The notes beneath the pieces are model-generated. The model worked only from the letters and a program-made list of their open reading frames with translations, did not search any database and was not told the DNA's origin. Of a DNA stretch of 64,000 nucleotides, positions 17,563 to 27,227 are shown one piece after another; position 1 is the first letter of the stretch, and the number at the start of each line of letters is the position of its first letter. Source of the stretch: Photorhabdus namnaonensis (GTDB taxonomy: Bacteria; Pseudomonadota; Gammaproteobacteria; Enterobacterales; Enterobacteriaceae); NCBI RefSeq assembly GCF_001684335.1, contig NZ_LOIC01000082.1, forward strand, positions 106,439 to 170,438. The letters run 5' to 3'. The translations under genes were made by a program, and so were the position numbers.

Positions 17563-19839
17563 ATGAAAATAATGACAAAGATAGCAGGGGCCGGTGTGGT
17601 TTTAATTGGGCTTCAAGGATTTGCTTATGGTGAGGAAAAGCAAGAGAGAAAATCAGATAAGGTAATGAAATTCAGTAGCCTTAAGGTTTCTGGTTCACAG
17701 GATGACGCCGAAGTGCGGGCAATGGAAAGGCCCGGTTCTTACAGTTCTAAAGGTGAAGATACTAAACTTCAATCAGTGGATAGCATATTACGTAGTATGC
17801 CAGGGACCTATACGCAAATAGATCCAGGACAGGGAACGGTGAGTGTGAATATTCGTGGATTAAGTGGATTTGGTCGAGTGAATATGATGGTTGATGGTGT
17901 TAGCCAGAGTTTTTATGGTACATCTCCGACGAGTCCAGCTCATGGTACTACTTATAACCAATTCGGTACAATCATTGATCCTAATTTTATTGTAGGAATT
18001 GATGTCAATCGTGGTCAATCTGATGGTTCAGGTAGTGTTAATGCATTAGCGGGTAGCGCTAATTTTCGCACCATTGGTGTAGATGATGTGATATTCGCAG
18101 GGAATTCATTGGGAGTACGCACGAAAACAGCTTATGGAAATAATGGTGTTGGTTATAATGGTATGATAGCAGTTGCGGGTAAAACACCTGCTTTCAGTTC
18201 TGAAGGTTCAATAGGTGCTATGTTGGCTGTCAGCGGGCATTCAATTGATGCACATTATAAGAATGGCGACGGAGTATTAAGCGATGAGTTTGTTACAGAT
18301 AAATCGTTTAAACAAAAACCCAATTCGCAATTAATGAAAATAAAAATTGAACCAAATGAATTTCATGATATGGAGATAAGTGGTCGTAACTATCATAATA
18401 AATTCACCCGCCGTCATATTGATAGTCGGGATATTTATTTAAAATACAATTACACGCCATTTAGTGAATGGGTTGATATAAAGTTACTGGTCAGCAACAG
18501 TGAGAGTAGTCAACGCTATGAAGGTGATTCACTTTTTAAGTTGCTAAATAGCAACGCCAAAAATAAGTCAGATGCAATAGATATCAGTAATATTAGTCGC
18601 TTCGACTATGGAGATACAAATTTTGAGTTAACACTTGGCAGTAAGTTGATGGAAACCGAATATAGTAGGACAACGAATAGTGTTTATTCTGGTCAGGGTA
18701 AAGATGAAAAAGAAAAGGAAAAATATAAAAAGACAGATAGTGAAGTAAAAGAAAATAATGTTTTCGCGCCAAGTGGAAAGCAAGATATTGCCAGTATTTA
18801 TGGTGGATTGAAAATAAGTCGTGGAATTTATCAGGCAGATATTACGTTTAATTATATGGATTACAGTGTCAAAGGTTATAAACCAGCTTGTGATCTACGG
18901 ATTCCTTGTTTTCCTCAGGGAGCAACCGAATTAGATTTGAAAGAACATGGGTTTAACCCAGGAGTTTTATTATCAGCAGAGATTATTCCTGAGTTCCAAC
19001 CATTCGTTAGTTATGCCCGTTCAATGAGAGCGCCAAATATTCAAGAGACTTTCTATAGCAATGAAGGTGGTGGATCTATGAATCCATTTCTGAAAGGAGA
19101 GTCATCAGACACTTATCAAATTGGCTTTAACAGTTTCCGCCCTGATTTAATTGTAAAGGGGGATATTTTTCGCCTGAAAGCTGCTTGGTATCACACTAAA
19201 GTAAAAAATTATATTCTCAGTGATATCTGGCTTATATGTGGCAATAGGAAAACATGTAAAGCTGATAGTTCGACAGATTACAATGAAGTCGATCCTAACA
19301 TCAAAATGTATATCTACCATAATAGCTTGACTCCGGTAAAAATACGCGGATATGAAATTGCTGCTGATTATGATGCTGGCATATTTTATAGCAAATTGGC
19401 TTATAGTTGGCAAAAAACGCGTCAGCCAACCTCTGCTGCTACAGCGCATTTTGGTGCAGAGCCATTGTCACAATTACCTGATAGATTTATGACGTTGGAT
19501 ACCGGTATTCGTTTATTTAATGAGAAACTTCGTGTTGGTGCGATTGTTAAATATACAGGTGATTCTCATAGACTGGACCCAGATCAATATAATTTTGATG
19601 ACGAGGGAAGGGTTATACAGCAAAAAGAACCTAAAATACCAACGATAGTCGATCTTTATAGCGACTATCAGATAAATCATAATGTGTTGTTGAAATTTTC
19701 AGTACAGAACTTGGCAAACAAAAATTATTCTGAAGCGCTTAATCGTGCAAACTCTTCTCCATTAATGACTGAGCAAACTTCGGCTATGCAAACCGCTCGG
19801 GGCCGGACCTATATTGCCGGTGCAGAAATCCGTTTCTGA
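17563..19839 (+). CDS. TonB-dependent outer-membrane receptor, haem/haemoglobin type
   Basis: The 758-residue protein has a signal peptide (residues 1-24, cut near AYG-EEK), a plug domain from about residue 50 to 170 (SVDSILRSMPGTYTQ, VNIRGLSGFGRVNMMVDGV) and a beta-barrel ending in Phe (AGAEIRF). Around residue 483 it has YARSMRAPNIQETF and then MNPFLKGES, which correspond to the FRAP and NPNL boxes of haem, haemoglobin and haemophore receptors. The histidine normally found between these boxes is not seen. A TonB box is probably in VMKFSSLKVSG near residue 38. The neighbours (TonB paralogue, ChaN-like lipoprotein) support haem or haem-protein uptake, but another ligand is possible. AGGATAATTGAA precedes the ATG. 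Confidence 0.87.
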   Translation: MKIMTKIAGAGVVLIGLQGFAYGEEKQERKSDKVMKFSSLKVSGSQDDAEVRAMERPGSYSSKGEDTKLQSVDSILRSMPGTYTQIDPGQGTVSVNIRGLSGFGRVNMMVDGVSQSFYGTSPTSPAHGTTYNQFGTIIDPNFIVGIDVNRGQSDGSGSVNALAGSANFRTIGVDDVIFAGNSLGVRTKTAYGNNGVGYNGMIAVAGKTPAFSSEGSIGAMLAVSGHSIDAHYKNGDGVLSDEFVTDKSFKQKPNSQLMKIKIEPNEFHDMEISGRNYHNKFTRRHIDSRDIYLKYNYTPFSEWVDIKLLVSNSESSQRYEGDSLFKLLNSNAKNKSDAIDISNISRFDYGDTNFELTLGSKLMETEYSRTTNSVYSGQGKDEKEKEKYKKTDSEVKENNVFAPSGKQDIASIYGGLKISRGIYQADITFNYMDYSVKGYKPACDLRIPCFPQGATELDLKEHGFNPGVLLSAEIIPEFQPFVSYARSMRAPNIQETFYSNEGGGSMNPFLKGESSDTYQIGFNSFRPDLIVKGDIFRLKAAWYHTKVKNYILSDIWLICGNRKTCKADSSTDYNEVDPNIKMYIYHNSLTPVKIRGYEIAADYDAGIFYSKLAYSWQKTRQPTSAATAHFGAEPLSQLPDRFMTLDTGIRLFNEKLRVGAIVKYTGDSHRLDPDQYNFDDEGRVIQQKEPKIPTIVDLYSDYQINHNVLLKFSVQNLANKNYSEALNRANSSPLMTEQTSAMQTARGRTYIAGAEIRF

Positions 19840-19870
19840 CATAGGAAAAATAAGTGGCAAAGGAAGGCCG

Positions 19871-21244
19871 CTATTTCAGATTTGCAGATCGTTTTTTCCG
19901 TTCCTTCTTGATTTTCAATACTTCACTTTCAATCCAGCCATCTTGTAAACGGGTTTTCAGAACATCACCAACATGTACCTGTTTGGTTTGTTTCAATAAT
20001 TTTCCATCCGATGTTTGATTAATGCTGTAACCACGGGCCAGTGTCGCCAGAGGGCTAACGGCTTCCATCCGTGAACAGGAAATGGCAAATTTTTCTCTGG
20101 AACGACTAATTTGCCTTTCAATCGCTTGCCTTAGCCGAAAATTTTGTTGTTGAATCTGTTGGCTATATTGGTGGATTTGTGAGCTAGGTTCAACGTACCA
20201 GAGCCGTTGCTGTAATTTCTCATAAGTCAGGCTGCTTTGCTTTAAGTGCCGTTGCAAACTGTCAGTGAGTCGCTGACGTAAATTAGTCAGTAGATTTTGC
20301 TGACGTGCTAGTCGTAAATGAGGATGTTGCTGCTGTAAACGATGAGATACCAGACTGAAAGCACGCTGTTTCTGGGCAAAGAAGTAATCCATTGCCATTT
20401 CCAGCTGTTGTTGCTGCGACTGAATGTGACGTAACAATTCGAGCTGATTACGGCTGACTAACTCAGCCGCCGCTGATGGTGTCGGTGCGCGTAAATCTGC
20501 TACAAAGTCAGCAATGGTAACATCTGTTTCATGACCGACTGCACTGACTATCGGAATATCACTGTGAAAAATGGCTCTGGCGACGTGTTCGTCGTTGAAA
20601 CTCCATAAGTCTTCTAAAGAGCCACCTCCGCGTCCGACAATCAGTACATCACATTCCTGCCGTTCATTGGCTAATTCAATCGCTCGGATAATCTGTAACG
20701 GTGCTTCTGTTCCCTGAACCGCTGTCGGATAAATGATGATGGGCAGTGATGGATCACGGCGCTTTAAAATATTCAAAATATCATGCAGGGCTGCGCCACT
20801 GGTTGAAGTAATGACACCAAGCTGTTGAGCCGGGGATGGCAATGGTTTTTTATGGCTTTGGTCAAATAACCCTTCTGTACTGAGTTTTTGTTTCAATAGT
20901 TCAAACTGTTGTTGTAACAGACCATCACCGGCGGGTTGCATACTTTCAACAATAAGCTGATAGTCCCCTCTTGGCTCATAAAGCGTAATTGCCGCATGAA
21001 CCAAAACTTGCTGACCATTTTGCGGCCTGAATGTTACCCGTTGATTGCTATTGCGAAACATCGCCGCTCGCACTTGGGCACGTTCATCTTTTAGCGTGAA
21101 ATACCAGTGCCCGGAGGAGGGCTGAGAAAAATTGGATATTTCAGCGCTTAGCCAAATTCTGCCCATTTCCATTTCAAGCAGTTGCCGAACCGTCTGATTG
21201 AGACGGCTGACGGAAAAAATTCCTGTGTTAAAAGATAGTGACAT
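19871..21244 (-). CDS. xseA: Exodeoxyribonuclease VII large subunit XseA
   Basis: XseA with XseB forms exonuclease VII, which degrades single-stranded DNA in both directions into oligonucleotides. The 457-residue protein has the N-terminal OB fold ([35 protein letters not shown]), the catalytic region near residues 135-290 ([59 protein letters not shown], of which GHETD is the signature) and a long Gln-rich coiled coil from about 290 to 420. The ATG at 21244 gives the E. coli length (456); a TTG at 21265 would add seven residues. It is divergent from guaB, as in E. coli. Confidence 0.96.
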   Translation of the reverse strand: MSLSFNTGIFSVSRLNQTVRQLLEMEMGRIWLSAEISNFSQPSSGHWYFTLKDERAQVRAAMFRNSNQRVTFRPQNGQQVLVHAAITLYEPRGDYQLIVESMQPAGDGLLQQQFELLKQKLSTEGLFDQSHKKPLPSPAQQLGVITSTSGAALHDILNILKRRDPSLPIIIYPTAVQGTEAPLQIIRAIELANERQECDVLIVGRGGGSLEDLWSFNDEHVARAIFHSDIPIVSAVGHETDVTIADFVADLRAPTPSAAAELVSRNQLELLRHIQSQQQQLEMAMDYFFAQKQRAFSLVSHRLQQQHPHLRLARQQNLLTNLRQRLTDSLQRHLKQSSLTYEKLQQRLWYVEPSSQIHQYSQQIQQQNFRLRQAIERQISRSREKFAISCSRMEAVSPLATLARGYSINQTSDGKLLKQTKQVHVGDVLKTRLQDGWIESEVLKIKKERKKRSANLK

Positions 21245-21336
21245 ATGAGAAAGATCAAATTTCAAAACAATAACTTAATGCGCTGATACTAACCTGCATG
21301 GTGAAGTAAGCAAGAAATTTTTTAATAAAATGCTGG

Positions 21337-21362
21337 AGGCAACCGATTACGTTCTGTATAAT
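21337..21362 (+). promoter_or_regulatory. PurR operator and -10 box of guaBA
   Basis: AGGCAACCGATTACGT (21337-21352) fits the 16-bp PurR consensus ANGCAANCGNTTNCNT at every defined position. A perfect -10 TATAAT follows at 21357-21362. PurR with hypoxanthine or guanine would occlude the promoter, as known for guaBA in E. coli. Confidence 0.88.
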
Positions 21363-21416
21363 GCCGCGGCAATATTTTATCCCTTAAATTTTCAGCAGCT
21401 TGGTGAGATATTGCTT

Positions 21417-22883
21417 ATGTTACGAATTAAAAAAGAAGCTTTAACCTTTGATGATGTTCTGTTAGTTCCTGCCCACTCTACTGTTCTACCTAACACTGCT
21501 GACCTGTCTACTCAACTGACCTCCACCATTCGTCTAAAAGTTCCAATGTTGTCTGCCGCTATGGATACTGTCACTGAATCCGGTTTGGCTATCGCATTGG
21601 CTCAAGAAGGCGGCATGGGTTTCATCCATAAAAATATGTCTATTGAGCGTCAGGCAGAAGAAGTTAGCCGAGTCAAAAAACATGAGAGTGGTGTTGTGAC
21701 AGATCCAGTCACTGTGGCACCTGAAACAACGCTGCGTGAAGTTAAAGAATTGACAGAACGTAATGGTTTTGCGGGTTATCCGGTTGTCACTGGAGGAAAT
21801 GAGTTGGTTGGTATTATTACTGGCCGTGATGTCCGTTTCGTTACCGATTTGGATCAGCCTGTTACTGCGGTAATGACGCCTAAAGAGCGTCTGGTGACAG
21901 TAAAAGAAGCTGAAGCCCGTGAAGTTGTGTTGCAGAAAATGCATGAAAAACGTGTTGAGAAAGCGTTGGTAGTTGATGAAAATTTCCATCTGCTTGGCAT
22001 GATCACAGTTAAAGATTTTCAGAAAGCAGAACGTAAACCGAACGCCTGTAAGGATGAGCGTGGCCGTTTACGTGTTGGCGCCGCGGTTGGCGCCGGTGCT
22101 GGTAATGAAGCGCGTATTGATGCCTTGGTTGCCGCTGGTGTCGATGTTTTGCTCATTGACTCATCGCATGGTCATTCTGAAGGGGTACTGCAACGTATTC
22201 GTGAAACCCGCGCTAAATACCCCGATCTACAAATTATTGGCGGTAACGTGGCGACTGGGAAAGGTGCTAAAGCGTTGGTAGAGGCGGGCGTCAATGCGGT
22301 TAAAGTCGGTATTGGTCCCGGTTCTATCTGTACTACCCGTATTGTTACCGGTGTAGGCGTGCCGCAAATTACCGCTATCTCTGATGCGGTTGAAGCGTTG
22401 GAAGGCACCGGTATTCCGGTTATTGCTGACGGTGGTATTCGTTTCTCCGGCGATATTGCCAAAGCCATCGCCGCGGGAGCGTCGTGTGTTATGGTCGGCT
22501 CTATGCTGGCAGGAACAGAAGAGTCACCGGGAGAAATCGAGCTATACCAAGGACGTTCATTTAAATCTTACCGTGGCATGGGATCATTAGGGGCGATGTC
22601 TAAAGGCTCTTCTGATCGATATTTCCAAACTGATAATGCCGCGGACAAGCTGGTACCGGAAGGTATTGAAGGCCGTGTTGCCTATAAAGGTTTGCTGAAA
22701 AACATTGTTCATCAGCAAATGGGGGGCTTGCGTTCCTGCATGGGGCTGACCGGTTGTGCAACTATTGATGAATTGAGAACCAAAGCAGAATTTGTTCGCA
22801 TTAGTGGTGCTGGCATTCAGGAAAGTCACGTTCACGATGTCACCATTATCAAAGAGTCTCCAAACTACCGGTTAGGTTTGTAA
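21417..22883 (+). CDS. guaB: Inosine-5'-monophosphate dehydrogenase GuaB
   Basis: GuaB oxidises IMP to XMP with NAD+, the committed step to guanine nucleotides. From [21 protein letters not shown] (ATG 21417, GGTGAGA upstream) it is 488 residues, the E. coli length. Residues about 90-205 are the paired CBS domains. The catalytic loop GPGSICTTR with the active-site Cys is near residue 305, the flap GMGSLGAM near 388, and SSDRYFQ follows. An in-frame extension to 21330 runs back through the promoter and PurR box and is not translated. It forms the guaBA operon with guaA 73 bp downstream. Confidence 0.97.
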   Translation: MLRIKKEALTFDDVLLVPAHSTVLPNTADLSTQLTSTIRLKVPMLSAAMDTVTESGLAIALAQEGGMGFIHKNMSIERQAEEVSRVKKHESGVVTDPVTVAPETTLREVKELTERNGFAGYPVVTGGNELVGIITGRDVRFVTDLDQPVTAVMTPKERLVTVKEAEAREVVLQKMHEKRVEKALVVDENFHLLGMITVKDFQKAERKPNACKDERGRLRVGAAVGAGAGNEARIDALVAAGVDVLLIDSSHGHSEGVLQRIRETRAKYPDLQIIGGNVATGKGAKALVEAGVNAVKVGIGPGSICTTRIVTGVGVPQITAISDAVEALEGTGIPVIADGGIRFSGDIAKAIAAGASCVMVGSMLAGTEESPGEIELYQGRSFKSYRGMGSLGAMSKGSSDRYFQTDNAADKLVPEGIEGRVAYKGLLKNIVHQQMGGLRSCMGLTGCATIDELRTKAEFVRISGAGIQESHVHDVTIIKESPNYRLGL

Positions 22884-22956
22884 TCCATATTTATTGTGGC
22901 CCGCACAAGGGCCGCTTATCTTTATTTGTTACTTGTTTTTTTGGAATTCACCGCAC

Positions 22957-24534
22957 ATGACAACTAATATCCATCAGCACCGCATTCTTATCCTTGATTT
23001 TGGTTCGCAATACACTCAATTGATTGCTCGCCGTATCCGTGAAATCGGGGTTTATTGTGAACTTTGGGCATGGGATGTCACTGAAGAGCAAATCCGCGAA
23101 TTCAACCCAAGCGGTATTATTCTTTCCGGTGGCCCGGAAAGTACCACAGCACAAGGAAGTCCACGGGCACCTGAATATGTTTTTAACGCGGGCGTTCCGA
23201 TTCTGGGCGTTTGCTATGGTATGCAAACGATGTCAGTACAATTCGGTGGTCAGGTAGAAGATTCTACTGAACGTGAATTTGGTTATGCTCAGGTTGAGAT
23301 TAAAGCGGAAAGCGCATTATTCCGTGGAATTCAAGATTCATCAAATGAGCAAGGTAAACCATTATTGGATGTATGGATGAGTCACGGTGATAAAGTTACT
23401 GCAATTCCTAAAGACTTTATCATCATCGCCAGCACTGATACTTGCCCATTTGCCATTATAGCGAATGAAGAAAAACGTTTTTATGGCGTGCAATTCCACC
23501 CGGAAGTCACCCATACCCATCAGGGACAGCGTATATTGGAACGTTTTGTACTGGATATATGCCAATGTGAAGCGCTGTGGACGCCTGCTTCTATTATCGA
23601 AGATACCGTTGTACGCCTGCGTGAACAGGTTGGTGAAGATCACGTTATTCTGGGGCTGTCCGGTGGTGTTGATTCCTCTGTCACCGCATTGTTACTGCAT
23701 CGTGCAATTGGTGATCGCCTGACCTGTGTATTTGTTGATAACGGTTTGTTGCGTTTGAATGAAGCTGATCAAGTGATGGAAATGTTTGCCGGCAAATTTG
23801 GGCTGAATATCATTCATGTTCCGGCAGAAGATCGCTTCCTTACCGCACTGGCTGGCATCCATGATCCGGAAGAGAAACGTAAAACGATTGGCCGTGTGTT
23901 TATTGAAGTCTTTGATGAAGAGGCGAGTAAGCAGACTCAGGTTAAATGGCTGGCACAAGGCACTATTTACCCAGATGTTATCGAATCAGCGGCATCTGCG
24001 ACCGGCAAAGCTCACGTTATCAAATCTCATCATAACGTAGGTGGTTTGCCGGAAGAGATGAAATTGGGTCTGGTGGAACCGCTGAAAGAGCTGTTTAAAG
24101 ATGAAGTGCGCAAGATTGGTTTGGAATTGGGATTGCCTTATGACATGTTGAACCGTCATCCATTCCCAGGCCCAGGTTTGGGCGTTCGTGTACTGGGTGA
24201 AGTGAAGAAAGAGTACTGCGATCTGCTACGGCAGGCTGATGCTATTTTCATCGAAGAGCTGCACAAAGCTGATTTGTACAATAAAGTCAGCCAGGCGTTT
24301 ACCGTATTCTTGCCGGTTCGCTCCGTGGGCGTAATGGGGGATGGTCGTAAATATGACTGGGTTGTTTCGTTACGGGCAGTAGAAACGATTGATTTTATGA
24401 CCGCACATTGGGCGCATTTACCATACGATTTCCTAGGCCGGGTTTCTAACCGGATCATCAATGAAGTCAATGGGATATCAAGAGTTGTCTATGATGTCAG
24501 CGGTAAACCACCTGCGACTATTGAGTGGGAGTAA
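22957..24534 (+). CDS. guaA: GMP synthase (glutamine-hydrolysing) GuaA
   Basis: GuaA aminates XMP to GMP using glutamine and ATP. From [19 protein letters not shown] it is 525 residues, as in E. coli. The class I amidotransferase domain has GVCYGMQ with the nucleophile Cys near residue 86 and FHPEVTH near 181. The ATP-pyrophosphatase domain has the P-loop LSGGVDSS near 235, and the C-terminal dimerisation domain has [12 protein letters not shown] and ends TIEWE. The last six codons also act as an island attachment site (see 24514-24531), and the gene stays intact across that junction. Confidence 0.97.
   Translation: MTTNIHQHRILILDFGSQYTQLIARRIREIGVYCELWAWDVTEEQIREFNPSGIILSGGPESTTAQGSPRAPEYVFNAGVPILGVCYGMQTMSVQFGGQVEDSTEREFGYAQVEIKAESALFRGIQDSSNEQGKPLLDVWMSHGDKVTAIPKDFIIIASTDTCPFAIIANEEKRFYGVQFHPEVTHTHQGQRILERFVLDICQCEALWTPASIIEDTVVRLREQVGEDHVILGLSGGVDSSVTALLLHRAIGDRLTCVFVDNGLLRLNEADQVMEMFAGKFGLNIIHVPAEDRFLTALAGIHDPEEKRKTIGRVFIEVFDEEASKQTQVKWLAQGTIYPDVIESAASATGKAHVIKSHHNVGGLPEEMKLGLVEPLKELFKDEVRKIGLELGLPYDMLNRHPFPGPGLGVRVLGEVKKEYCDLLRQADAIFIEELHKADLYNKVSQAFTVFLPVRSVGVMGDGRKYDWVVSLRAVETIDFMTAHWAHLPYDFLGRVSNRIINEVNGISRVVYDVSGKPPATIEWE
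24514..24531. repeat. Left attachment site (attL) in guaA 3' end
   Basis: GCGACTATTGAGTGGGAG, the last six sense codons of guaA. It recurs with two changes at 26950-26967. The 3' end of guaA is an established integration site for genomic islands, and an integrase-like remnant starts 160 bp downstream. Confidence 0.75.
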
Positions 24535-24570
24535 AAATTTAGCTTCCATAAGCCTCTGATAAAGTCTATC

Positions 24571-24606
24571 AAACCCAGTTAATTCAATGGATTAACTGGG
24601 TTTTTT
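24571..24606 (+). terminator. Rho-independent terminator after guaA
   Basis: AACCCAGTTAAT (24572-24583) pairs perfectly with ATTAACTGGGTT (24591-24602) and is followed by a run of T to 24606. It lies just inside the proposed island but would serve guaBA. Confidence 0.93.
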
Positions 24607-24692
24607 AGTTCATATTGAGTCCAAACGATTTCATAGAGAGGCAGTAATTTTTACCGTTCAATCTAAGCGGCAAAAATACAAGGGGAATGAGG

Positions 24693-24842
24693 ATGCTGGC
24701 GGACACGAAACTGAAATCATTAAAGCCAAAAGATAAAATCTATAAAGTGGGTAAAAGAATTTATACGTTGTTTCGTATCGATTGTCTGATATTCCCAGCC
24801 AGGTATTTAGCCCAGATTCTGGTGGTATATTTTGGAAGGTGA
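24693..24842 (+). pseudogene. Truncated P4-type tyrosine integrase (N-terminal remnant)
   Basis: An ATG at 24693 follows an AGGGGAATGAGG ribosome site. The first 19 residues, MLADTKLKSLKPKDKIYKV, match the start of the N-terminal arm-binding domain (DUF4102) of P4-like phage integrases. After that the similarity is lost and the frame ends at 49 residues, so the catalytic Arg-His-Arg-Tyr domain is gone. The distance of 160 bp from the guaA end and the orientation are as expected for int of a guaA island. I recognise the start by pattern only. Confidence 0.68.
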
Positions 24843-24921
24843 AGTATAATATTATAGCTCTTTTATTCACTTGTGTATCTTATGATAAAGCATTAGAATA
24901 ATTTATATTTTAGATGATTTT

Positions 24922-26868
24922 ATGATGAATTATTTAGACGATCTTCCAAAGCATAATAAAGCAAGTAAATCAGAAATTGCAGCTATCGAAGCTGTTGAAA
25001 ATGCAATTAACCAAGCTGATTTATTTGAATTACAAAGTAAAGATATGCATGATTATGGAACTGATGCTCAATTAGAACTTAAGCATAATAGCTCCATGAC
25101 GAATATTCGAATTTATACTCAAGTTAAAGGCACGGAAAAAAAAGAGAATGCAGATGGATCGATTAGTATTAGTGTTAACCGCACAAATATAAATTACTTA
25201 TATCGCCAAAGAAATTCTTTATATCTTTGTTATCACTTAAATAGCAAAAGGTTATTGGTTTGTTCTGTGGATGATGTTATAAGAGAATACGAGCGTATAG
25301 GAAAAAATTGGCATTCTCAAAAACAAATCACTATAAATTTTCACCAATTATTTGATAATGATTTCCAAAAAAAACTACATCAATTAATTTTATCAAAAAA
25401 TAATAATATATTATCTCAACATCACCGATGGAATACTGTTGAACTACAAGAAGTAACGCAATTATTGCAACAGTCTGTACCTTCTATAGACATTCCTTAT
25501 AATTATACTCAAGCTAGTCAACTATTAACTCATTTCTATAATAATGAACGAGACGATATAATATCTTATTATTTTGATGAGTTTTTTGCTGTTTTAGGTA
25601 AATCGCCCCAAATTATTCAATATGCTTATATGGCAGAAATTAACTTGGGTATTAATGGGGTTCCTATGAAAGAAGAAAGAATTCGTGCGGGAATTGATAT
25701 ATTTAATAAACTTATAGATAATGGGAAGTATCATAAAGGTGATATGTTATATTGCATTGGAAATGCATGGGCAGCTATTAATGATACTCAAGCAGCAAAA
25801 TCTTCTTACTTATTAGCCTTAGAGCATTTAAACGAATCCCAAGTAAAAGATACTAAAGCAATGTGCTATAAAAATTTGGGGGCAGTTTATGATCAACTAG
25901 GTGAAATTGATAATGCTCGTGATGCTTATGAGAAAGCACTTAAAAACTATCCGTGTTTAAAAGAAGCACATTTATCATTAGGAATATGGCACTATAAATA
26001 TAATAACGATTTCGTTGCGGCATTAAAATATTTAGACAAGGTTATGGGTTTTTCTCCGGTTAAACAAGCTACTGTACATGGATGGAAAATAGCTGTTTTT
26101 TTTGAATTGAAAGATAATATAAATGCATTCCGTGAAATTAATACTTTGCTAGGACAAACAGATCACAATGAGTGGATCTTACCTTGGTGTGCAAAAAATG
26201 TTAGTCAGTTTGGAGGAAAAGATATTGAATCGGTTAAAAAATCCTCTGAGTTTTGGCTATATTATCTATCAAAAGATTCCTCACACATTGGTGCTGAAAT
26301 AGAATATCTCTTATGCCAATCATTTATTCAATTTGAAAAACAAAATACTGATATTGATTATACTGAATTTAAAAATAGAATGCTAAGTATCCTTAAACAT
26401 GAATCGAATGAGCAACAAGCGTTTATTTTGGATAGGATAGGTCATTGGGCACAAGATGAAGAATTATGGGAAGAAGCTGAGCAATATTTTAGGAAAGCTT
26501 ATGAACTAGAACCTCAAGGTCATTATGGTTATTGCTTAGGTGTTGTTTTAAACAACTTAAAACGTTATGCAGAAGCTTTACCTTTATTACTCTTACAGGC
26601 ACAAGAATATCAACCAGATGCACAAAGTTGGTATCAGGTTGCGGAAGCTTATAATGGCATGGGAGACATTGAAAATACAATTACTTCTCTTCAGAAAACA
26701 TTAGAATTAGATCCTGATTTTGAAATAGCTTGGATTAATTTAGGAGGAGTATTTTTAAATAATGGTGAGTTAATAAAAGCTAAACAAATTTTTGACATTG
26801 CAATAAAAAAATTCCCTGGAAATGAAAATATTAAAATTCTTGTGCAAAGATATCCTTTTTGGAATTAA
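24922..26868 (+). CDS. DUF4365 (PD-(D/E)XK-like) protein with TPR repeats
   Basis: The 648-residue protein is the intact cargo of the guaA island. Residues about 15-155 match the DUF4365 pattern: a helix with Glu (SEIAAIEAVENAI), DYGTDAQLEL with Asp48 and Glu52, then IYTQVKGTEK with Gln67 and Lys69. This D...(E/Q)xK arrangement is that of restriction-like nuclease folds. The rest is helical, with tetratricopeptide repeats clearest at about 270-375 (NLGAVYDQLGEIDNARDAYEKAL) and 495-640 (WYQVAEAYNGMGDIENTITSLQ, NLGGVFLNNGELIKAK). Base composition is more AT-rich than in guaA. No signal peptide or membrane segment is seen. DUF4365 domains occur in predicted defence proteins, so a phage-defence nuclease with a TPR sensor is a reasonable guess; the function is unproven. 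Confidence 0.8.
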   Translation: MMNYLDDLPKHNKASKSEIAAIEAVENAINQADLFELQSKDMHDYGTDAQLELKHNSSMTNIRIYTQVKGTEKKENADGSISISVNRTNINYLYRQRNSLYLCYHLNSKRLLVCSVDDVIREYERIGKNWHSQKQITINFHQLFDNDFQKKLHQLILSKNNNILSQHHRWNTVELQEVTQLLQQSVPSIDIPYNYTQASQLLTHFYNNERDDIISYYFDEFFAVLGKSPQIIQYAYMAEINLGINGVPMKEERIRAGIDIFNKLIDNGKYHKGDMLYCIGNAWAAINDTQAAKSSYLLALEHLNESQVKDTKAMCYKNLGAVYDQLGEIDNARDAYEKALKNYPCLKEAHLSLGIWHYKYNNDFVAALKYLDKVMGFSPVKQATVHGWKIAVFFELKDNINAFREINTLLGQTDHNEWILPWCAKNVSQFGGKDIESVKKSSEFWLYYLSKDSSHIGAEIEYLLCQSFIQFEKQNTDIDYTEFKNRMLSILKHESNEQQAFILDRIGHWAQDEELWEEAEQYFRKAYELEPQGHYGYCLGVVLNNLKRYAEALPLLLLQAQEYQPDAQSWYQVAEAYNGMGDIENTITSLQKTLELDPDFEIAWINLGGVFLNNGELIKAKQIFDIAIKKFPGNENIKILVQRYPFWN

Positions 26869-27227
26869 TCAATATATTTTTATATTTAACTTTTCACGGT
26901 ATTTTAAGCGGTATAAGTTTAATTAATTTTCATTGAAAAATAATTCAATGCAACGATTGAGTGGGAGATCACAGGGTCTATAGACATTCGTTGAAGCCTA
27001 AAAATACCAATAAAACTAAAATGTTTTTTGGTGTTTTTATCTATGGAATGTACTGAACTATATTCGCCTGCTGGGTATAATTGAGATTAGATTGAAGAGG
27101 TTTTAACTCATGAGTAGCATGTGTTCATAGCGGCTTATTAACAAAGTTGAATGCGTTAAATAGAAAAGCAACTGCTATTGAGCTGGTTAACAAATTGATT
27201 GAAGAATATAAAGAATAAACTCGATAT
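26869..27227. other. Island right end and possible gene remnant
   Basis: This 359-bp gap contains the right copy of the guaA end (26950-26967), an imperfect hairpin around 27000-27042 (AAAAATACCAA pairing with TTGGTGTTTTT) and an open stretch 27114-27218 ending LLTKLNALNRKATAIELV...EYKE without a start codon. The stretch reads like the C-terminus of a lost protein, but I cannot name it. Confidence 0.4.
26950..26967. repeat. Right attachment site (attR-like copy of guaA end)
   Basis: GCAACGATTGAGTGGGAG differs from the guaA end GCGACTATTGAGTGGGAG at two positions, with 12 identical bases at the right. It is in direct orientation relative to the left copy. Confidence 0.7.

Larger units (their letters stand above)
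24532..26967. mobile_element. Small genomic island at guaA: integrase remnant plus DUF4365-TPR cargo
   Basis: The 2.4-kb segment is bounded by the guaA 3' end and an imperfect 18-bp copy of it (16 of 18 identical). Both differences would be synonymous in the guaA frame (GCG to GCA, ACT to ACG), as expected when an incoming element brings its own version of the gene end. Directly inside the left copy is the start of a P4-family integrase, the usual place for the int gene of guaA islands. The only intact gene is the DUF4365-TPR protein. With int truncated the island should no longer excise by itself. The boundaries are inference from these repeats. Confidence 0.65.

Noticed and set aside
24658..24870. 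70-residue minus-strand ORF between guaA and the DUF4365 gene
   Set aside because: It is the antisense of the integrase remnant and shows no protein-like conservation pattern.
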